In this document: positions 1 to 7,623 of the stretch, piece after piece
Layout: each line of letters begins with the position of its first letter
How positions within the stretch are numbered: the first letter of the stretch is position 1
From: JAWKTV01 sp041398905
GTDB taxonomy: Bacteria > Planctomycetota > Planctomycetia > Planctomycetales > Planctomycetaceae
Assembly (NCBI GenBank): GCA_041398905.1
Contig: JAWKTV010000010.1
Location: forward strand, 159,227-223,226
DNA: 64,000 bases
Reading direction: 5' to 3'
The notes under the pieces: generated by a model
Seen by the model: the letters and a program-made list of their open reading frames with translations, nothing else
What the model was told of the DNA's origin: nothing
The model's database searches: none
Position numbers and translations under genes: made by a program

Positions 1-99
1 GACCAATGTCTGGTACACCCCGTACAGGCGGACATGTGATGGACCAGCCGGGCAGTCTTGCGCGGCGAGCACTGGATTGACCGATCAGGAGTTGAACGC

Positions 100-1431
100 G
101 TGGCGTACCTCTACAGCACCGATCAGCAGCGGAGCGAGATGCTCGACGTCATCGGCGTCAGCTCGATCGACGAACTGTTCTCGCAAATTCCCGCCGAGTT
201 GCGGCTTGACCGGCTGCTCGACCTCCCGCCCGCCCTGACCGAAGTCGAACTCCAGCAGGAGATCGAACGCCAGGCGGCCCGGAATCAGACGGCCCGGGCC
301 TGCTTCCTCGGCGGCGGGGCGTACGATCACTTCGTCCCCGCGGTCGTCGACGAGATCACCTCTCGAGGCGAGTTCTACACCGCCTACACCCCCTACCAGC
401 CCGAAGCGAGCCAAGGCTCGCTCCAGGCCTTCTTTGAGTATCAGACGCTCATTTGCCAGCTCACGGGGATGGATGTCTCGAACGCCAGCCTGTACGAAGG
501 GGGGACAGCCGTCAGCGAAGCGGCCTTCATGGCGATGCGGGTGACGGGACGCGAGAAGAAGGTGGTGATCGTTGGATCGGTTCACCCCGAATACCGGCAG
601 ATCCTGGAAACCTACACCCACTACCTCGACACCGAAATCGTGACGGTTCCGACTCCGGACGGCACCGCCGACCCCAACCTGGTCGAGGCCGCAGTCGATG
701 ACGAGACGGCGTGTGTCATCTTCCAGCACCCGAATTTCTACGGTTGTCTCGAGCAGCCGGCGGAACTCTCCGAGATCGCCCGCCGGAAAGGTGCGCTGTC
801 GATCGTTTCATTCGATCCCCTGAGCCTGGGCGTGCTGAAACGGCCCGGCGACTACGGAGCCGACATCGCCGTGGCCGAGGGGCAAGGGCTGGGCACCTAC
901 CTGCAGTACGGCGGGCCTTACCTGGGTGTGCTGGCGTGTCGAGACGAGTATGTCCGCAAGATGCCGGGGCGACTCGTCGCCCAGACAACCGACCGCGAGG
1001 GACGAAGCTGTTATGTGCTCGGTTTGCAGACCCGCGAGCAACACATCCGCCGCGACAAGGCGACCAGCAATATCTGCACCAACCAGGGGCTGCTGGCCCT
1101 GCGGGCGACGGTGTACTTGTCGCTGCTCGGTCCGCAGGGGATTAAGGAGGTAGGCGAGCTGAGTTGCCGCAAGGCTCACTACGCCGCCGATCAGCTGCGG
1201 TCGATCCCGGGACTGACGCTCAGTTTCGATCGCCCGTTCTTCAAGGAGTTCTCCCTGACCGCCGAGAACGTGACGGCTGTCGCCGAGCGCGCACGCCTCG
1301 CGGGATGCGATATCGGACCCGAACTGTCACGTCTGCCCGGAGAGGCGCGGAATCGCGTGCTGGTCGCGGTGACGGAGCAGCGCACGAAGGCGGAGATCGA
1401 CCGGCTGGTGTCGGGAATCTGCGGAGTATGA
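100..1431 (+). CDS. gcvPA: Glycine dehydrogenase (decarboxylating) subunit 1, P-protein alpha
   Basis: Alpha half of the split P-protein of the glycine cleavage system, which decarboxylates glycine and passes the aminomethyl group to the lipoyl H-protein. The roughly 443-residue length fits the split-type subunit 1. The N-terminus (AYLYSTDQQRSEMLDVIGV) and the segment around YTPYQPEASQGSLQAFFEYQ are typical of this family; the PLP lysine sits in the beta subunit GcvPB, which is not in the window. I chose GTG at 100 because AGGAG lies at 87-91 and the family usually begins here; an upstream in-frame start at 58 is possible but has no matching ribosome site. No gcvH or gcvPB is seen nearby, although the window edge is only 99 bases upstream. 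Confidence 0.93.
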   Translation: MAYLYSTDQQRSEMLDVIGVSSIDELFSQIPAELRLDRLLDLPPALTEVELQQEIERQAARNQTARACFLGGGAYDHFVPAVVDEITSRGEFYTAYTPYQPEASQGSLQAFFEYQTLICQLTGMDVSNASLYEGGTAVSEAAFMAMRVTGREKKVVIVGSVHPEYRQILETYTHYLDTEIVTVPTPDGTADPNLVEAAVDDETACVIFQHPNFYGCLEQPAELSEIARRKGALSIVSFDPLSLGVLKRPGDYGADIAVAEGQGLGTYLQYGGPYLGVLACRDEYVRKMPGRLVAQTTDREGRSCYVLGLQTREQHIRRDKATSNICTNQGLLALRATVYLSLLGPQGIKEVGELSCRKAHYAADQLRSIPGLTLSFDRPFFKEFSLTAENVTAVAERARLAGCDIGPELSRLPGEARNRVLVAVTEQRTKAEIDRLVSGICGV

Positions 1432-1669
1432 CCCGGCTTCGTCACGAGCCAGCCTTGACGATCGTCCCCCGGCGTCCGATTCTGGCGGGCGACCGTCAAC
1501 AGTCGGCCTCGGGTTCTGTGCATCCGGGCGGAAAGTCCCTCGGAACTGGCCGGGCCAGCCGCGAGTTTCGCGCGTTGCACGCCAAAGGTTGCTAGGATGG
1601 TTGGACGGCGAGTGGTCATTGGCCAAGGTGATCAATCAACCGGCGGTCGCACTTCGGGGTCTTCTGGTT

Positions 1670-2428
1670 ATGGCGTGTCGATTCGTTCTCAAAGCCGGCT
1701 CGGTGTCGGTCACGGGTAATTTTCGTGACAACAACGAGGACAATCTGCGCGTCGACCCGGACGCCCGCTTCTTTCTCGTTGCTGACGGGATGGGAGGACA
1801 GTCGGCTGGTGAAAAGGCAAGCGAGCTTGCCGTCGAACTTGTCTCCGAGCGCCTGCTGCAGAAGTGCAAGTTCGACTCCGCACAGCCGCAAGAAGTCTGC
1901 AAGGCAATCGACGACGCAGTCGCCTACGCGAACGCCGAGATCATGGCTCTGGGCGAACTCGACTCCAAGTTCAAGAACATGGGGACGACCATCAGCTTCG
2001 CGGTGTCCGCCGGCGGGGGGGTGTATGTGGGCGGAGTCGGCGACAGCCGCGTCTACCTGCTGCGCGGTGACGACCTGCAGCAACTGACGAAGGACCACTC
2101 GCTGACGCAAGCACTGCTCGACGCCGGCACCATCACCGCCAAAGACGCCGAAACGCACCGCTACAAGAACGTTCTCTATCGCTACCTGGGAACGAAGGAA
2201 GGGAGTGCGGGCACCGACGCCCGCCGGATCGACCCGCAAATCGGCGACCGCATCGTCCTGTGTTCCGACGGCGTTACCGATGGCATCAAGGCCGAGCAAA
2301 TCACTGAACTGCTCGGCAAGGTCGACGCACCACAGGACGCCGCCGAGGCGATCGTCGAAGCCGCCCTCGCCGGCGGCTCCCGCGACAACGTGACCTGCGT
2401 CGTCATCAATGTGGAAGCCGCAGCGTAA
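1670..2428 (+). CDS. PP2C-family serine/threonine protein phosphatase
   Basis: Metal-dependent protein phosphatase (Stp1/PrpC type) expected to reverse Ser/Thr kinase phosphorylation in the cytoplasm. Visible family motifs in order: RDNNEDN near the N-terminus, ADGMGG (metal-binding Asp), GDSRVYLLR, TKDHSLTQ, CSDGVTDG and the final DNVTCVV. Length of 252 residues is that of the bare catalytic domain, with no membrane or sensor part. The open frame extends upstream to 1589, but the ATG at 1670 directly precedes the conserved N-terminal strand (FVLKAGSVSVTGNFRDNNED). It is the last host gene before the integrated element; its kinase partner is not in the window. Confidence 0.93.
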   Translation: MACRFVLKAGSVSVTGNFRDNNEDNLRVDPDARFFLVADGMGGQSAGEKASELAVELVSERLLQKCKFDSAQPQEVCKAIDDAVAYANAEIMALGELDSKFKNMGTTISFAVSAGGGVYVGGVGDSRVYLLRGDDLQQLTKDHSLTQALLDAGTITAKDAETHRYKNVLYRYLGTKEGSAGTDARRIDPQIGDRIVLCSDGVTDGIKAEQITELLGKVDAPQDAAEAIVEAALAGGSRDNVTCVVINVEAAA

Positions 2429-2512
2429 ACCGGACGGCCGACGCTTGAAACGACCGAGCCGCAGATTCTGCCGATTTCCAGCCTGCGCGATTCAAAAGCG
2501 ACAAAACCGCCA

Positions 2513-2542
2513 TTGACCCGTTCGCGGCAGAAGTCGTATTGT
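2513..2542 (+). promoter_or_regulatory. Candidate sigma-70 promoter of a small RNA
   Basis: TTGACC at 2513-2518 and TATTGT at 2537-2542 are separated by 18 bases and resemble the -35 and -10 boxes. The expected start of transcription is about 2549-2552. No open reading frame follows; instead there are two strong hairpins and a terminator. Judged by eye only. Confidence 0.45.
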
Positions 2543-2638
2543 CCCGCCGCGATGAACGAGACAGCGAAGAGGAGCCACCCCCCCGGCTCTTCCCAGCGTA
2601 TCGCCCCCGGAAATGGCTTGAGTCTCCTGCCCCCCCCG

Positions 2639-2659
2639 AGATTCGCCGTTTCCGGGATT
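2639..2659 (+). repeat. attL: 21-bp crossover repeat, left copy
   Basis: The 21 bases at 2639-2659 (starting AGATTCGCCG, ending TTCCGGGATT) recur exactly at 16964-16984 in the same orientation. Flanking bases differ on both sides, so this is the exact limit of identity. The right copy lies 184 bases upstream of the integrase start, the usual position of an attachment site. Confidence 0.85.
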
Positions 2660-2662
2660 CAC

Positions 2663-2703
2663 GAAACGACCCCTTCAAAACAGTGTTTTTGAGGGGTCGT
2701 TTC
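2663..2703 (+). terminator. Terminator-like hairpin supplied by the element at attL
   Basis: GAAACGACCCCT (2663-2674) pairs with AGGGGTCGTTTC (2692-2703) and further A-T pairs extend the stem towards the loop; T-rich bases follow. It sits four bases inside the element and would replace the host hairpin displaced to 16990-17028. Confidence 0.6.
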
Positions 2704-2706
2704 TTT

Positions 2707-2726
2707 GGTGTCCCGCCGGTGTCCCG
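2707..2726 (+). repeat. Two direct copies of GGTGTCCCG, candidate integrase arm sites (left)
   Basis: GGTGTCCCG at 2707-2715 and 2718-2726, 11 bases apart. The same nonamer occurs at 16805, 16815 and 16827 (with a one-base-longer variant at 16785) at the other end. Placement at both ends just inside the core repeat is the pattern of lambda-type arm sites. Confidence 0.55.
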
Positions 2727-3077
2727 AAGCGAACAGGATTTATGGAGGATATTGGCTCTCACAGTTGAGACCTCTGTCACCGTACTGGTGTCCGGTCCGC
2801 TTGAAGTGCAGGACCTCCGCCCGTACAAACAAACCCCAGACGGATGTGGTTTGACGGCGTTGTCACCCCTTACTGGCGCGACTCGCTTCCCATGACCTGG
2901 CCTAGCGGCATTGAGTCGCGGGAACGGTATTCGGTACAACCCGCGCCTGGGATAACCGTCTTACGCGGAACACTTTCAATGTCCGATGCGACTGTTCGTC
3001 GATAAAGGTGGCAGCATCTTTGCGACCCATCGACTCGGGCAGCTACGCTCAAACGACTCAGTGGGAATGTGTTAGCG

Positions 3078-3764
3078 ATGGCAAAACGGGATAGAGCGAT
3101 GCGACAATCAGGACCTCCATCGAAGGATGAGATTGCTGCTTACGAGAACTGGCTCTCTCTCGAACGGAGTAACCGATCGAACATTGCCATTCCGAATGAG
3201 CTGCCGTGGCACAGCAAAGCTGCGGTGCTGGAGCTCGCTCGTTACGCGACGGAATTGCAGCAAGAGCGTCACGCCGACAACGAAGTGACGAATGATGGTG
3301 CGAACGTCATAGTTCGCCTGCTCACAGGAAGCCTCACTGCCTGCGTTTATGACGAGAATCTGTGCAGAGAGGTCGAGAGGTTCCTGCATGATGGTGGCTC
3401 CGTCCGTATCATCGTTTGGAACAAAGAACTTGGCTCCACATTGCACGAGTGTCAGTCGAGACTGCTTGCCAACCCTAAAGTTGAGGTTAGGCTCTCAGGG
3501 ACCTGCTTGTTCGGGGATAAGATGAACCACTTCATAGTGGTCGACAACTTGGGGTATCGGCGAGAAGCGCCGCACCCCTACTACCCAGCCGATGATTTCA
3601 CGCTAACTTCGCCCGAGATTCCAGCACAGATTTGTTTCAACGACGAGGTCGGTGCCGCGAAGATGATCGCATTCTTTGATGGATTGTGGTCGCGGCTTCC
3701 GGTCATCAATATCCCATCAGGCTGCGGCACTGCTGAGGCAGGCGAGCAGTTGGCCTTCGCCTAG
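3078..3764 (+). CDS. Hypothetical protein with a degenerate PLD-like region; element cargo
   Basis: Soluble protein of about 228 residues with no signal peptide or membrane segment. Residues 75-165 alternate strands and helices in a way that recalls phospholipase-D-like domains: ANVIVRLLTGS, then a helix with two acidic residues, GGSVRIIVWN, and NHFIVVDNLGYRRE, where H151 and D156 occupy the place of an HKD motif without its lysine. If related, it is probably a binding rather than catalytic copy. I do not recognise the family with certainty. Start at ATG 3078; GTG at 3069 is an alternative. It is followed after 15 bases by a membrane protein, probably co-transcribed. Base composition is near 50% GC, clearly lower than the host, which suggests recent transfer. 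Confidence 0.6.
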   Translation: MAKRDRAMRQSGPPSKDEIAAYENWLSLERSNRSNIAIPNELPWHSKAAVLELARYATELQQERHADNEVTNDGANVIVRLLTGSLTACVYDENLCREVERFLHDGGSVRIIVWNKELGSTLHECQSRLLANPKVEVRLSGTCLFGDKMNHFIVVDNLGYRREAPHPYYPADDFTLTSPEIPAQICFNDEVGAAKMIAFFDGLWSRLPVINIPSGCGTAEAGEQLAFA

Positions 3765-3779
3765 CGGAGCCAGAGTGAC

Positions 3780-4646
3780 GTGGGCCGAAACGAATCTGGA
3801 ACAACCGAGCACGTTAGTGGAGGCAACGACGTACCACTGGCTGATTCGTCGTGGTTTCACGACTGGTGGGCGTATGTCTGGTCTCCGCAAACAGTCGCCC
3901 CGTTCATCTTAGGGGTGGTCCCGCTAGTTTGGGCTTGGTACCAGACTGTTGTAACCGAGCCGCTTCCGTGGCGAACCGTCTATTACGACTCCAAGTCGGA
4001 AGATGAGTTTCCAACGCCCGACGATGTGCCGGGCATCACCCACGTGAGGTATGAAGTCTACAATCCTGGACCAGGTGACATTGACGATGTTCGGATTGTC
4101 GTGCCGATCAGGGAGGGTGAGCTCAAGATCGCCCGGTTCCACAGTCTCTACACCGGCCAAGTTTTTCAAAGCGTAAACGGAACACGGCACGAGTTGATCG
4201 CCACTACTTCGTCCACGCTGGAACAGCCATCACCGCTCAAAGATGGTGGACGATTTGGAGTGTCAGTCTCGGTCCCTTCAAGTGGGTGGACGCCAATGTC
4301 TCCGCCAGTGCTTCGGCTTGCGGCGGGGGTTGAAGATGTAACGTTCCACGAGGCACCGCCAGACGGAGATGAGCTGCCATTTTGGTCAGTGGTAGGCATG
4401 TCCGCACTACTAATTGCATTCAGTATCTTCAATATCGTTTGGAGGCGCTCAACTAAACTAAGCGCGCTCCGAGCGGCACACCAACGAATCAAGGACGGAG
4501 AGGGGGCAGTTCGACTTGATGAACGCAGGACTGTTGTGAGAGTCCTCGCCGCTAGCGATCATCTGTCGATGTCCGATCCAGACGAAATCATCAAGCTTCT
4601 CGATTCAAGAACACCGGACCAAGGGACGTCGGACCGCAACTCTTGA
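3780..4646 (+). CDS. Hypothetical two-TM membrane protein; element cargo
   Basis: 288 residues with two membrane segments, about 36-56 and 201-221, enclosing a beta-rich extracytoplasmic or cytoplasmic domain of about 140 residues, followed by a charged tail of about 65 residues (AHQRIKDGEGAVRLDERRTVVRVLAASDH). Starts at GTG 3780, 15 bases after the preceding stop, with GGAG at 3766-3769. I do not recognise the family. Because it is tightly paired with a putative sensor-like PLD-fold protein at the end of a mobile element, a defence or exclusion role is possible, but that is inference from position only. Confidence 0.6.
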   Translation: MGRNESGTTEHVSGGNDVPLADSSWFHDWWAYVWSPQTVAPFILGVVPLVWAWYQTVVTEPLPWRTVYYDSKSEDEFPTPDDVPGITHVRYEVYNPGPGDIDDVRIVVPIREGELKIARFHSLYTGQVFQSVNGTRHELIATTSSTLEQPSPLKDGGRFGVSVSVPSSGWTPMSPPVLRLAAGVEDVTFHEAPPDGDELPFWSVVGMSALLIAFSIFNIVWRRSTKLSALRAAHQRIKDGEGAVRLDERRTVVRVLAASDHLSMSDPDEIIKLLDSRTPDQGTSDRNS

Positions 4647-4774
4647 ATGAGTGTATTGAGCCGTCAGAGGTTCTGCTGGTGCGGCCATATCCGCCCCGCC
4701 AGTCTCCCAGCGGGCGTCGGTCATCAATCGGCAACATCACGCTTTCCGTGATACCGTGAATTCCCCGGCGACCA

Positions 4775-5043
4775 TCACCCGCCGCGGGCTTCCCGCAGCA
4801 GCCGGTCGCAGCTGGCGATCAGTGTCCGCAGGTGATCGCGGAACCGCTCCAGCCTTCGGCCGGCCTTCACCTGATTGCACTCCCGGCAGGCGAGGGCCAG
4901 GTTCTCCCACTCATCGGGACCACCACAGCAGCGGGGGACGATGTGCTCGACCGTTCCGCCGCCGCAGGGAGTTTCCGCCGGCAGTAGCAGCAATGCGGCT
5001 CGACATGCCAGAGGATGCGTCTGAGCTTCTGTCGGTGCATCAT
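4775..5043 (-). CDS. HNH endonuclease, frameshifted as sequenced
   Basis: Small HNH nuclease of about 89 residues. The first frame starts at ATG 5043 (or 5040) with MMHRQKLRRILWHVEPHCCYCRRKL, holding the first CxxC. The HNH core VEHIVPRCCGG, ENLALACRECN and a basic tail are in the next frame. One base is missing near 4968-4972, in a run of GC triplets. The second CxxC (CREC) and the histidine (EHIVPR) are intact after correction. A ribosome site (AAGGTGG) precedes the start, and the gene begins 4 bases after the HD-hydrolase stop, so both belong to one leftward operon. In phage-type elements such proteins usually nick DNA during packaging or replication; here no terminase is present. Confidence 0.65.
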
Positions 5044-5047
5044 ATGG

Positions 5048-5636
5048 TCACCACCTTTTCGCTCGGGCCGGCTTTGCCGCGGCAGTGCTGCGGACTCGCG
5101 AGAGCCGATACAGTCGCTCGATAAACATGCCAGCCGCGTCGTCGGGTGGATGGCCATAGACCTTGAACCCGTCCACCGGGGCGAGCATGTCATCCCATGG
5201 GGCCGGCGGTGGCAGCATCAGGTCGCGTTGTTCGATCGCCACGGCCAGCCGGTCGGCCAGTTTGATCCGGGGATCCTTGAGCAGCTGCACATCGAAGTCG
5301 AACCGATCAGCCACGGCCGCATCGATCCGGGCCCGGTGATCTTCGAGCCAGTTGACAACGCACTCCGGCATCAACGCCTTGATGGGCTTCTGCGGGTCGG
5401 CCAAACCCCAGTACGCTTCATGGGCATCGTGGAGCAAAGCCGCCAGCTTCAGCCCGGGGCTTCGACCAGGTCGCAGACCAGCAGGGAATGCTCGGCCACG
5501 CTGTAGAACTTGCGGCAGTGTCCCCGTAGCGGCAGACACGCGACAACGCTACGGACAGATCGAAGGGGCAGATTGTGTCGGCCTCGGGCGTGTCGAGGTC
5601 GAACCGCTTGCCGCTGAATGTTTGAATCCAGCTCAT
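5048..5636 (-). CDS. HD-domain phosphohydrolase (YfbR/deoxynucleotidase-like), two frameshifts
   Basis: Reconstructed protein of about 195 residues: MSWIQTFSGKRFDLDTPEAD and ICPFDLSVALSRVCRY in the first frame, GHCRKFYSVAEHSLLVCDLV in the second, LKLAALLHDAHEAYWG and PIKALMP in the third. This is the layout of phage and plasmid HD hydrolases acting on deoxynucleotides; the HD pair lies in LLHDAHEAYW and the upstream metal histidine in SVAEHS. Each shift is a missing G in a G run (near 5522-5525 and 5453-5455 on the + strand, read as C runs), so sequencing error is likely. The start ATG overlaps the upstream stop as ATGA. Likely role: nucleotide pool adjustment during element replication. Confidence 0.7.
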
Positions 5637-5794
5637 ACGGCACCCCCTTTCCGCTGCAGACGGCGTCGGGCCTCGGTTCGTCGTCTGCGCCACGCGGCGC
5701 GTTGCTGTCTCTTCCTTCGCACCTCGGCAGGGGTAACGGTGTCGGCGTACCACTCATCGCCGTAGAGAGCGTCTGTGAGGCTGAGCCGCGTCAT
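5633..5794 (-). CDS. Small basic hypothetical protein
   Basis: 53 residues starting MTRLSLTDALYGDEWYADTV and ending in an Arg/Lys-rich stretch (RRKRQQRAAWRRRRTEARRR), which suggests nucleic-acid contact. It overlaps both neighbours by the ATGA arrangement: its start overlaps the stop of the upstream 67-residue gene and its stop overlaps the start of the HD hydrolase. That coupling is the main evidence that it is real. No family recognised. Confidence 0.5.
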   Translation of the reverse strand: MTRLSLTDALYGDEWYADTVTPAEVRRKRQQRAAWRRRRTEARRRLQRKGGAV

Positions 5795-5994
5795 GCCGCA
5801 CCCCCGTTCGCTGCGGGGAGCGTGTAGATTTCTCGCGGCCAACTCTCAACCGACTCGCACAACGGCTCGGCCATGAACGCACGCCACGCCTCCGCACGGG
5901 ATGTGTGCAGCACACCGTCGATCAGGAAGTCACCCGGATTGAGTCGCCGGGTACGCGGGGAGCGTCGGGGTTGATGTGGGGAAGGGGTAAGCAT
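5791..5994 (-). CDS. Small hypothetical protein, first gene of the HD/HNH operon
   Basis: 67 residues. ATG at 5994 has a strong ribosome site, GGAGG, seven bases upstream. Contains DFLIDGVLHTSRAEAWRAFM. It opens a leftward four-gene operon: this gene, the 53-residue basic protein, the HD hydrolase and the HNH nuclease, joined by ATGA overlaps or a 4-base gap. No family recognised. Confidence 0.5.
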   Translation of the reverse strand: MLTPSPHQPRRSPRTRRLNPGDFLIDGVLHTSRAEAWRAFMAEPLCESVESWPREIYTLPAANGGAA

Positions 5995-6012
5995 CGCGAA
6001 TCCTCCATTGAG

Positions 6013-6559
6013 GGGAGTTCGCCAACGCTACGTCCACCGGCTGAAAGGACGGCCGGGGGAATCGCTCCCCCGGTCGCCCGGTCCGACACACCCTGCCAGA
6101 GTCCGCGCGCAGCTTGATCCCGTCATGTTGAGGGGATGTGAAAACCGGGAGCGTTCCGGTTTCGCGCGATGCGATGCGTAAGCTAGAATTCGCACAGCCG
6201 TGCCTCTGGTACCATCAGGGGTGAGGTCAGCCGGCGTCGGGTGGTTGCACACCCGGCGTCGGCGTTTTGCATGTTGGCGGGCCGCTCCCGCCCCGTCAAG
6301 TGTGGCGCTTGTGTTTCTGGATGATGGATTGTTGCCCCTTCTAACGGCCGGCAGTGCCGGGACGGGCCTTGAGTCGTCCGGGGGCCTCGGAACGCGGGAG
6401 CGTGTGAATCTCGCAGCTGATGTGCGGCTCGTCACTTCCCCGCCGACTGCCTTGGCCTTTCGGCCATTGCTCTTGCCGGCCGGGAGCGCGCTGTCCCTTG
6501 CAACCGCCGGCCATCGCAGAGGAACATGAAGCGACCGTTCCACCCACTCACTCGGAGCC
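6013..6559. other. Long intergenic region without a convincing gene
   Basis: About 550 bases between the leftward HD/HNH operon and a rightward lipoprotein gene. It should hold the two divergent promoters. Open frames here (for example on the - strand across 6028-6561) are rich in Arg, Pro and Ser, with no conserved pattern. A near-direct repeat of CGGCGTCGG with the inverted pair GGGTG/CACCC is present around 6230-6265. I see no other signal. Confidence 0.5.
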
Positions 6560-7021
6560 ATGTCGATGAGTCACACACGCTTGACCGCCGCACAAAGTGC
6601 AGGCCGGTTTGCGATTCGCGTCTATGCCACTTTCGTCCTGCTCGCGATCGCGGGGTGCGGAACTTCGGAGCCAGATATCGTTGGAAAGTGGAGCGTCTAC
6701 CAGGGTGAGACCGATGGAGAGCCGCTGCCTGCGGATCATCGGTACATCGGGCAGGACTTCACAATCACTAAGGATCAAGTATTCATTGACCAAGGCGAAG
6801 ATGGGATTCAAGTCCCGCTCAAGCTTGTAGCGATCGACTGGCAACGCGAGCCGCATGAAATTCGTCTATTGGACGAGAGCAACAACAAGATGGCGACATG
6901 GTTGATAAAAGCTGATGGTGACACACTCACCTTTTGCATTTCTGGTGGCCGCGATCCGCAGACTCCCGCGTCATTCGACACCGCAGGAACAAAGAATCTC
7001 ACATTGCAGCTTCGCAAATAA
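6560..7021 (+). CDS. Small lipoprotein, TIGR03067-like
   Basis: 153 residues. An N-terminal hydrophobic segment ends in the lipobox-like LAIAGC, followed by GTSEPDIVGKWSVYQGETDGEPLP, which resembles the repeated GxWxxxxxxxxGxxxP beginnings of planctomycete TIGR03067-type proteins. Predicted to be exported and lipid-anchored. A GGAG lies just upstream of ATG 6560; ATG 6566 is the alternative start. It shares orientation with the following exported protein and is separated from it by 32 bases. Function unknown. Confidence 0.6.
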   Translation: MSMSHTRLTAAQSAGRFAIRVYATFVLLAIAGCGTSEPDIVGKWSVYQGETDGEPLPADHRYIGQDFTITKDQVFIDQGEDGIQVPLKLVAIDWQREPHEIRLLDESNNKMATWLIKADGDTLTFCISGGRDPQTPASFDTAGTKNLTLQLRK

Positions 7022-7053
7022 CGCCCCCTAAAAGTATCCCGGAGGAACTGCCG

Positions 7054-7623
7054 ATGATCCGCCCGCTGACGATTGCTGCCCTCGTCTCTGTCGCTGCTGT
7101 GAGCTTCGCGGCCGACTTCACCACCAAGCCCGCCAAAGACGCCCAGGCGATCTACGTGAAGGCCGTCGCTCGCGCTGAAGAATCTCACGCGGCCGCGCTC
7201 GCCAAGGCGGATCGAGAGTATTCAGCCGCGATGGATGCTGCCCGGCGGGACTACGTCTCAAAGCTGGAAGAGGCTGGCAAGCGCGCGGCGATGGATGGGA
7301 ATGTGGATGAGGCTGTGAAGATTCAGGGAGAGGTCAAGGCGGTGAACGAGTCGGGGGCCGGGGAGGTGGATCGGCGGACGCTGTGGGTTCACAAGCTGGG
7401 GGCATACCACCGCCTTGAAAGCGGCAAGTGGATCGAGGTCAAGACGACTGCACTCGGAGGAAATCTCAATTCCTTCAACGAAGTTGAGCGGACCGACGAT
7501 GGTGTCACGATCGCCAGCGGCCAACTCGTCATTCGGCTTTATCAAGATCGCTCCGAGTGCATTTCTGCTGGGGTTGCCCGACCGGAATGGAGCTATGCGG
7601 GTGCTTGGGTTTCAGCGGACTGA
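7054..7623 (+). CDS. Exported hypothetical protein with helical N-terminal region
   Basis: About 189 residues with a clear signal peptide (MIRPLTIAALVSVAAVSFA). Residues 30-90 are rich in Ala, Glu and Lys and likely form a helical hairpin (KAVARAEESHAAALAKADRE and similar); the C-terminal half is beta-like (RRTLWVHKLGAYHRLESGKW). A good ribosome site (GGAGGA) supports ATG 7054. Short tail-to-tail overlap with the leftward sulfotransferase, which ends at 7593. No family recognised beyond planctomycete exported proteins of this style. Confidence 0.6.
   Translation: MIRPLTIAALVSVAAVSFAADFTTKPAKDAQAIYVKAVARAEESHAAALAKADREYSAAMDAARRDYVSKLEEAGKRAAMDGNVDEAVKIQGEVKAVNESGAGEVDRRTLWVHKLGAYHRLESGKWIEVKTTALGGNLNSFNEVERTDDGVTIASGQLVIRLYQDRSECISAGVARPEWSYAGAWVSAD

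Larger units (their letters stand above)
2550..2704 (+). ncRNA. Candidate structured small RNA with two C-rich hairpin loops, 3' end altered by element insertion
   Basis: After the putative promoter come two hairpins. Hairpin 1: GAGCC (2572-2576) pairs with GGCTC (2585-2589) around a loop of one A and seven C. Hairpin 2: 2606-2617 pairs with 2645-2656 (12 bp, one T-G wobble), then 2620-2626 pairs with 2638-2644 (7 bp), around an 11-base loop ending in eight C. C-rich loops facing the purine-rich ribosome site are a known feature of several bacterial regulatory RNAs; assigning that role here is inference. The 3' arm of hairpin 2 is the element's 21-bp crossover repeat. In the uninterrupted chromosome the RNA would run on into the hairpin now at 16990-17028; here the element supplies its own terminator at 2663-2703. 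The region may instead be only a complex 3' UTR of the phosphatase gene. Confidence 0.4.

Noticed and set aside
2430..2704. tRNA or tmRNA gene as the integration target
   Set aside because: No cloverleaf, T-loop consensus or CCA-type end near the 21-bp repeat.
4775..5636. Programmed ribosomal frameshifting in the HD and HNH genes
   Set aside because: No slippery heptamer with a stimulatory structure at the joints, and similar one-base losses in G/C runs occur throughout the window.
6028..6561. 177-codon open frame on the - strand
   Set aside because: Arg/Pro/Ser-rich translation with no conserved pattern; typical spurious frame in GC-rich sequence.
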